DNA of 10,374 nt from Pseudomonadota bacterium (GTDB taxonomy: Bacteria; Myxococcota; UBA9042; PHBI01), in assembly GCA_005772945.1 (NCBI GenBank), contig SXIE01000349.1, positions 1-10,374 of the forward strand, written 5' to 3'. The translations under genes and the position numbers were made by a program. Below the pieces are notes generated by a model. It saw only the letters and a list, made by a program, of their open reading frames with translations. It was not told the origin of the DNA and did not search any database. Within the stretch, counting starts at the first letter, position 1. The number at the start of each line of letters is the position of its first letter. Positions 6,617 through 10,374 of the stretch are shown piece after piece.

Positions 6617-7366
6617 TCAGCGGCTGGCGGGTGCGGGCGCGGCGTACTTGAAGCGGATGTAGGCGAGGGCGGCGCGCTGGTCGTCGGGCTCGAGGCGGCC
6701 CTCGAATCCGACCATCGCGGTTCCCGGGATGCCCTTGCGAATCGAGGCGAGCAGCGCGTCGTCCGGCCGATTCATGCGGCGCGCGTCGCTGACGAAGTCG
6801 GCCGCCTGGATGCCGCTCCTGCCGCGGCCATCGACCCCGTGGCAGGGGGCGCAGCTCGCGGAGTAGACGGCCTCGCCGCGCGCGATCAACGGCGGCATGC
6901 CGGCGGTCGACGCCTGGCCGGCGCCGTGCGCCATGAATGCTGCGACGATGGTCAGGATCCCGATCATCGCGATCTCGGGGTAGTGGCGGCGCACCAAGCT
7001 CGGGGCGACCGTGACGTCGATGGGTTGGTTCTTGGCGAGCTGCGAGCGCCAGCGGATGAAGGTCAGCATGCACTTCGTCTCGAAGCCCCACGCGACGCCG
7101 AGGAGGCCGAGCTTGAGCCAGAAGACCCAATTCGACGTGTAGTACTCGGTGCCCTTCTCGAGCCCGCCGAAGGCGCGCCAGACGCCGCTGCCCATCCAGA
7201 CGAGGGCGACCACTCCCGAGATGTTGTCGAGACGGAGAACCCTGCGGATCCCGGCGTCATCGAGCGTCGCGAGCAGCGCCTGGCGCCGAAGGAAGAGGAT
7301 GGCCACACCGGCTGCCAACGACAGCAGGTGGAGGGCCGATGCGAGCGACGGCAGGAGGGGTGACAT
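6617..7366 (-). CDS. DUF2214 membrane domain fused to a monohaem cytochrome c
   Basis: The 249-residue product has two parts. Residues 1-150 resemble the DUF2214 integral membrane family, with four hydrophobic helices near 5-26, 50-68, 80-100 and 132-149, and the typical loop pattern LRLDNISG...W...GVWRAFGGLEKGTEYY and the Lys-rich helix FWLKLGLLG. Residues 160-249 are a class I cytochrome c: the haem-attachment motif CAPCH (C172, C175, H176) and a probable distal ligand M218 in GTAMVGF, then a C-terminal helix DDQRAALAYIRF. The haem domain should face the periplasm, with the membrane part as anchor or electron partner; its redox partners are unknown. ATG 7366 fits the usual DUF2214 start, just before the first helix. 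The frame could extend to GTG 7423 (268 residues), but that adds an Arg/Pro-rich stretch and has no ribosome-binding site. No usable Shine-Dalgarno sequence precedes ATG 7366 either, since AGGGA directly touches the ATG. It is convergent with the split peptidase and divergent from the next lipoprotein. Confidence 0.85.
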   Translation of the reverse strand: MSPLLPSLASALHLLSLAAGVAILFLRRQALLATLDDAGIRRVLRLDNISGVVALVWMGSGVWRAFGGLEKGTEYYTSNWVFWLKLGLLGVAWGFETKCMLTFIRWRSQLAKNQPIDVTVAPSLVRRHYPEIAMIGILTIVAAFMAHGAGQASTAGMPPLIARGEAVYSASCAPCHGVDGRGRSGIQAADFVSDARRMNRPDDALLASIRKGIPGTAMVGFEGRLEPDDQRAALAYIRFKYAAPAPASR

Positions 7367-7372
7367 TCCCTG

Positions 7373-7401
7373 AATGTAGCGCGGGTCGCGTGCGGCGAGA
7401 A
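7373..7401 (-). promoter_or_regulatory. Possible promoter giving a leaderless cytochrome mRNA
   Basis: On the minus strand TTCTCG (7401-7396) and TACATT (7378-7373) are separated by 17 bp. The -10 box matches TATAAT at four positions, including the key first T, second A and last T; the -35 box is poor. Initiation 7 nt downstream of the -10 box would fall on or next to the A of ATG 7366, producing a leaderless message. That would explain the missing Shine-Dalgarno sequence. Confidence 0.35.
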
Positions 7402-7516
7402 GGCCGCGAGGAGCGCATGGCACAAGGTCGAGCGCTGTCTGCGCGCGGATTCGTCAGGTGGCGGTCGGATTTCCTTTCGGGGCGCGCGGTCGCCGCGGGT
7501 GAAGGGAACGAAACCA

Positions 7517-7567
7517 CGGCGGTGCTGACCGCCGCGGCCCTCCGAGCATCCCGTTCGTGCTCGGAGG
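7517..7567 (+). promoter_or_regulatory. Two consecutive inverted repeats in the leader of the Cys-rich lipoprotein gene
   Basis: The first hairpin (7517-7534) has a 7-bp stem CGGCGGT/ACCGCCG with loop GCTG. The second (7539-7567) has a perfect 10-bp stem CCTCCGAGCA/TGCTCGGAGG with a 9-nt loop. The heptamer TCGGAGG in its right arm (7561-7567) is repeated at 7584-7590, where it forms the actual ribosome-binding site. The left arm CCTCCGA can therefore pair either locally or with the ribosome-binding site. No T tract follows, so these are not simple terminators. They could be an RNA switch in the leader or DNA sites for a regulator. The rest of 7367-7516 shows no feature I can support for the plus-strand gene. 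Confidence 0.55.
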
Positions 7568-7583
7568 CTGCATCCCAATGTCA

Positions 7584-7590
7584 TCGGAGG
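7584..7590 (+). promoter_or_regulatory. Ribosome-binding site TCGGAGG of the Cys-rich lipoprotein
   Basis: GGAGG at 7586-7590, 4 nt before GTG 7595, decides this start. It is an exact copy of the heptamer in the right arm of the hairpin just upstream. Confidence 0.65.
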
Positions 7591-7594
7591 AACT

Positions 7595-8566
7595 GTGAAG
7601 ACGACGTTCGCCATCTGCGTGCTGCTCTCGACCACCGGCTGCGCTGAGATCTTTGCTGGGCTCGCCGCCCCCCTTCCCGATCGTTCGAAAGAGGTGAACG
7701 CGGCCATCGAGCGCCACGATCTCGCAGCGCTCAAGAAGCACTGCGCCGACGAATCGCTGGGCGATCCCAACGAGAGCTCGGTGCCCATGGGGGCGGCGCA
7801 GTCCGAGAAGAACGCCATCCAGTCCAACCGCGCCGCGCGACGAAGCGCGTGCCGTGAGGCCGCGGCGATCGAAGGCAACAAGGACGACGGGAACTGCGCG
7901 ACCGTCGCCGCGCGCTACGCGAAGGCGCGGCCGCTGGACACCGAGCGCGGCTACGGCTTCTGGGTCACCTGGGGCAAGCGCATGGCCAAGTGCGAGAACT
8001 ACGAGGCCATCTTCGAGCAGATCGCGCACGTCGGCGACTTCGGCGAGAACGGCGACGGCGCCATCATCCTCGAGAAGCTCGAGAAGGAGGGGGTCCCGCT
8101 GGTGGCTGGCTTCGCGACGTACGCGGCCGCGAATCGCGGACCGAGCTTCCTCGACATCAAGAACGCGGACTACGCCGCCAACCACATCGCGAACTGGCTC
8201 TCGACCGGCAAGCACTTCGACCAGTGCGCGACGCTCGCCAAAGCGCTCCCGGGCGCCAGCGAGGACGCGCGGGCCCGCATGCTCTTCTACTTCACGGACG
8301 CCAAGTGCCACAAAGAGGGGGCGGCAGTGGGCCTGGGGTTGCTCACGGCGCAGGGCGCGGGGAATCGGGTGCGGGCGTGCGTCAACCTCGGCGAGACCGG
8401 CGACGTGTCCGTGCTCAAGAAGGTCCAGATCCTCGCCACGAGCGACACCTACAGCGAGGTGCAGGAGAAGCAGGGCAACGACGGGCGCATCTACGGCGTC
8501 AAGGTCTTCCCGGTGCGCGACGCTTGCTCGGCCGCCGCGGGCAAGATTCAGCTGCGCGCGCCCTGA
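7595..8566 (+). CDS. Cys-rich lipoprotein of unknown function
   Basis: I do not recognise this 323-residue protein. Its N terminus MKTTFAICVLLSTTGC is a short lipoprotein-type signal with probable lipidated Cys16; the residue at -3 is Thr rather than the usual Leu or Val, so the lipobox is imperfect. The mature part holds eight further cysteines (50, 86, 101, 133, 211, 238, 262, 311), an even number that suits disulfides in the periplasm or at the cell surface. Several cysteines start similar helical blocks, such as CATVAARYAKA (101) and CATLAKALPG (211), hinting at a degenerate alpha-helical repeat protein (TPR- or HEAT-like), but I cannot assign a family. The start is GTG 7595 with GGAGG 4 nt upstream; there is no competing in-frame ATG before the hydrophobic segment. 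A Rho-independent terminator follows 31 bp after the stop, so this is probably a single-gene transcript. Its leader contains two strong inverted repeats. Confidence 0.85.
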   Translation: MKTTFAICVLLSTTGCAEIFAGLAAPLPDRSKEVNAAIERHDLAALKKHCADESLGDPNESSVPMGAAQSEKNAIQSNRAARRSACREAAAIEGNKDDGNCATVAARYAKARPLDTERGYGFWVTWGKRMAKCENYEAIFEQIAHVGDFGENGDGAIILEKLEKEGVPLVAGFATYAAANRGPSFLDIKNADYAANHIANWLSTGKHFDQCATLAKALPGASEDARARMLFYFTDAKCHKEGAAVGLGLLTAQGAGNRVRACVNLGETGDVSVLKKVQILATSDTYSEVQEKQGNDGRIYGVKVFPVRDACSAAAGKIQLRAP

Positions 8567-8597
8567 CCGGCGGGCCGGTGCGACAAGGCGATTGGGA

Positions 8598-8627
8598 AAG
8601 ACGGGGCCACGGTGGCCCCGTTTTGCT
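8598..8627 (+). terminator. Rho-independent terminator after the Cys-rich lipoprotein gene
   Basis: The stem ACGGGGCCA (8601-8609) pairs perfectly with TGGCCCCGT (8613-8621) across the 3-nt loop CGG, and the RNA strand continues as TTTTGCTT. Upstream AAG can extend the pairing into the T run. It lies 31 bp after the stop at 8566 and separates this gene from the next lipoprotein. Confidence 0.88.
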
Positions 8628-8656
8628 TGGGGGCAATCGGCGTTCGAGAGGCCATG

Positions 8657-10374
8657 ATGCGTTCGCGATGCGTGATGACGTTCACTGGAATCTGCGTGGG
8701 GCTCGTATCGAGCGCGGGGTGTAGCGACGAACGCGAGACCGTCGCGGGTCAGGCGGCGTCGGCCCCGCCCGTGCCCGTCTGGAGCCTAAGTGCGCTCTCG
8801 GCGGCGCACGTCGACCCCGAGCTCGCCGCGCTCGACGCGCGCCTCGATACGTTCGCCAATGGGTGTCACGCGGCCGATGCGGGCACGCCCGGATCGGTCG
8901 CCGAGCTGGCGAATTGGGTCCGCGGAGAGTGCCAAGGAAAGTGCCCGCGCGTCATCTGCGTGCCGCCGTCGCTCCTGGCCGATCGCGCCACGACCACCAC
9001 GCTGGCGCTCTCGCGCACGGATTGCACGGCGTCGGCGCCCTGCGTGCTCCGTAACGCCTTGGTACGAAGCGCCTGGGGCGGCACCCAGCAGCCCGTGGTT
9101 CATCACCTGCAGGTCACCAGCAGCCACTGGTGGGTTCGCGATCTCCAGGTGAACGGGCTGGCGGAAGAGGCGCAGCTCGCCGCCGCGCCGGTGGTCGTGA
9201 CGACGCCGTTTCCGCCGACCATCCGTGCAGGCGCGTGCAAGCTTTTCTCGTCGCAGGTCCTCGCGGCCTACGCGCGCATCGAGGTGGAGGACGGCGCAGG
9301 CGATGTGACGCTCGATCGCCTCACGGTCGAGAAGGGAATGGCGCACATGATCTCGGTGGATTACGGCAGTCACGGCGTGCGCGTCGTACGATCGGTGCTT
9401 CGGTCGTCCGTGCCGCAGCTCGCCACGGACCTCGTCGGGATCGCGGTGGGACGCGAGACTCACGACGCGACGAACGTCGGGCCCTTTGCCGTCGAGGGCG
9501 TGCGGATCCTGGGCAACGAGATCTACGACATCCCCGGCGACGGTATCCACCTCTACGCGCCCGACTGCGTGGCGTCCGACGGAACGCCTTTCTCGAACGC
9601 AGACAAGATGTGTGTCGCGCCTCCGCCCGACTACCGGACCGCCCGCATCGCGTTCAACGACATCTACCTCACGGCGGCGACCCAGGACACGGGCCTCGCG
9701 ACGACGGTGTACCCCAGGTTCCGACCGACCGCCCTGGCCGAGAACGCGATCGACATCAAGTCGGGATCGCCTGATCCGACGCTGCCGATCCTCATCGAGG
9801 GGAACCGGATGTGGGGGTTCAGGCGGACGGCCGAGGTTGCGCTGGGCGGCGTTGCGGGGTCCGTGCCGTGCGGCGGAAGTGGGTCGCACGGCGAGGCGGT
9901 CGTCATTCACGCGCCGGCAAAGGAGGCGCCGCTGGGGAACATCGTCGTGTCGAAGAACGTGATGCTGGACGCCGGGCTGGGCGTGACCCTCTTGCGCCAG
10001 CCGCGCGTGACGATCGAGGAGAACCTCTTCGCGGGGATCCACCCGGAGATGCGTGACGGGACGGTGCCCGAGGGTGCGCCGATGTGTCTCTCGTTGCAGG
10101 CGCCGGCGGCGATCGCGCGCCGGAACGTGTTCCAGAGTTGGACCCAGCACCCCGTGCGCTGGATCCAGCTCCACGATGGTTCGAGCGATGTGCCGATCGA
10201 AGGCGCGAAGGAGCCCCTGGGGGCGACCATCGCGGACAACGCCGTGTGTGGGCCAAAGGCCCTGGCCTACTTTGCTCATACGGTTGGGGCCGGCGACAAC
10301 GTGGCCTTGCCGATCGGGACGGAGTGGATCGTCGGATCGAGCGCCCCCATGGCGCTCGAGGGGATGTTTCCGCC
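8657..10374 (+). CDS. Right-handed parallel beta-helix lipoprotein, incomplete at the right edge
   Basis: The frame is open from ATG 8657 to the end of the window, 572 codons with no stop. The N terminus has a signal-peptide core (VMTFTGICVGLVSSAG) followed by Cys22 and SDE, most likely a lipoprotein; the lipobox SAGC lacks the usual Leu at -3. After a low-complexity Ala/Pro linker comes a Cys-rich stretch (ECQGKCPRVICVPP), then many short strands with turn Asn/Gly typical of pectate-lyase-like or NosD-like beta-helices: NEIYDIPGDGIHLYAPDC (287-304), RIAFNDIYL (330-338), ILIEGNRMWGF (378-388), IVVSKNVMLDAGLGVTLLR (429-447) and VTIEENLF (451-458). Such folds bind or cleave polysaccharide, or serve as surface adhesins; I see no catalytic signature that decides between these. 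GAGAGG (8646-8651) lies 5 nt before ATG 8657, but only 2 nt before ATG 8654, so the second ATG is preferred. It follows the terminator of the previous gene; no clear promoter was identified. Confidence 0.85.
   Translation, partial: MRSRCVMTFTGICVGLVSSAGCSDERETVAGQAASAPPVPVWSLSALSAAHVDPELAALDARLDTFANGCHAADAGTPGSVAELANWVRGECQGKCPRVICVPPSLLADRATTTTLALSRTDCTASAPCVLRNALVRSAWGGTQQPVVHHLQVTSSHWWVRDLQVNGLAEEAQLAAAPVVVTTPFPPTIRAGACKLFSSQVLAAYARIEVEDGAGDVTLDRLTVEKGMAHMISVDYGSHGVRVVRSVLRSSVPQLATDLVGIAVGRETHDATNVGPFAVEGVRILGNEIYDIPGDGIHLYAPDCVASDGTPFSNADKMCVAPPPDYRTARIAFNDIYLTAATQDTGLATTVYPRFRPTALAENAIDIKSGSPDPTLPILIEGNRMWGFRRTAEVALGGVAGSVPCGGSGSHGEAVVIHAPAKEAPLGNIVVSKNVMLDAGLGVTLLRQPRVTIEENLFAGIHPEMRDGTVPEGAPMCLSLQAPAAIARRNVFQSWTQHPVRWIQLHDGSSDVPIEGAKEPLGATIADNAVCGPKALAYFAHTVGAGDNVALPIGTEWIVGSSAPMALEGMFP

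Noticed and set aside
7366..7423. N-terminal extension of the cytochrome protein to GTG 7423
   Set aside because: Adds an Arg/Pro-rich segment before the first membrane helix, has no ribosome-binding site and overlaps the likely promoter.

Overview
The window is very GC-rich DNA whose codons mostly end in G or C. Long stop-free antisense frames lie opposite nearly every real gene. Several lipoproteins with short Cys lipoboxes and no known family, together with a DUF2214-cytochrome c fusion, suggest a large-genome Gram-negative bacterium, most likely a member of the Myxococcota. That placement is inferred from style and gene content; there is no rRNA or marker gene to settle it.

Layout. (1) Positions 1-2394, minus strand: the N-terminal 798 residues of a large superfamily 1 (COG1112-like) helicase, cut by the left edge. 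(2) Positions 2456-4594, plus strand, divergent from the helicase across 61 bp: a complete tmcA, encoding tRNA(Met) cytidine acetyltransferase, with an unusual in-frame 9-bp tandem repeat, (Leu-Ala-Asp)x6. (3) Positions 4595-4765: an intergenic control region with three operator-like palindromes exactly 21 bp apart, followed by a good sigma70-type promoter. (4) Positions 4766-6613, plus strand: a secreted lipoprotein with a gluzincin-type zinc metallopeptidase motif (HELGH plus a downstream Glu). A single in-frame TGA at 5498-5500 splits it, and the reading frame continues intact for 370 codons after the stop. (5) Positions 6617-7366, minus strand, convergent with a 3-bp gap: a DUF2214 membrane domain fused to a monohaem cytochrome c. 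(6) Positions 7367-7594: a divergent intergenic region with two stable inverted repeats. The left arm of one could also pair with the downstream Shine-Dalgarno sequence. (7) Positions 7595-8566, plus strand: an unrecognised Cys-rich lipoprotein with a clear Rho-independent terminator at about 8598-8627. (8) Positions 8657 to the right edge, plus strand: a lipoprotein with a right-handed parallel beta-helix, incomplete at its C terminus.

The left 4.6 kb is cytoplasmic nucleic-acid machinery: a helicase and a tRNA wobble-base acetyltransferase. The right 5.8 kb is entirely cell-envelope or secreted proteins: three lipoproteins and one membrane-anchored cytochrome. I see no operon tying the two halves together. 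Most genes here appear to be separate transcription units. No RNA genes, CRISPR arrays, insertion sequences or phage genes were found. I do not see a clear new multi-gene system. The most unusual elements are the helically phased triple palindrome with its promoter, the TGA-split metallopeptidase, the tmcA minisatellite, and the possible RNA switch before the Cys-rich lipoprotein.
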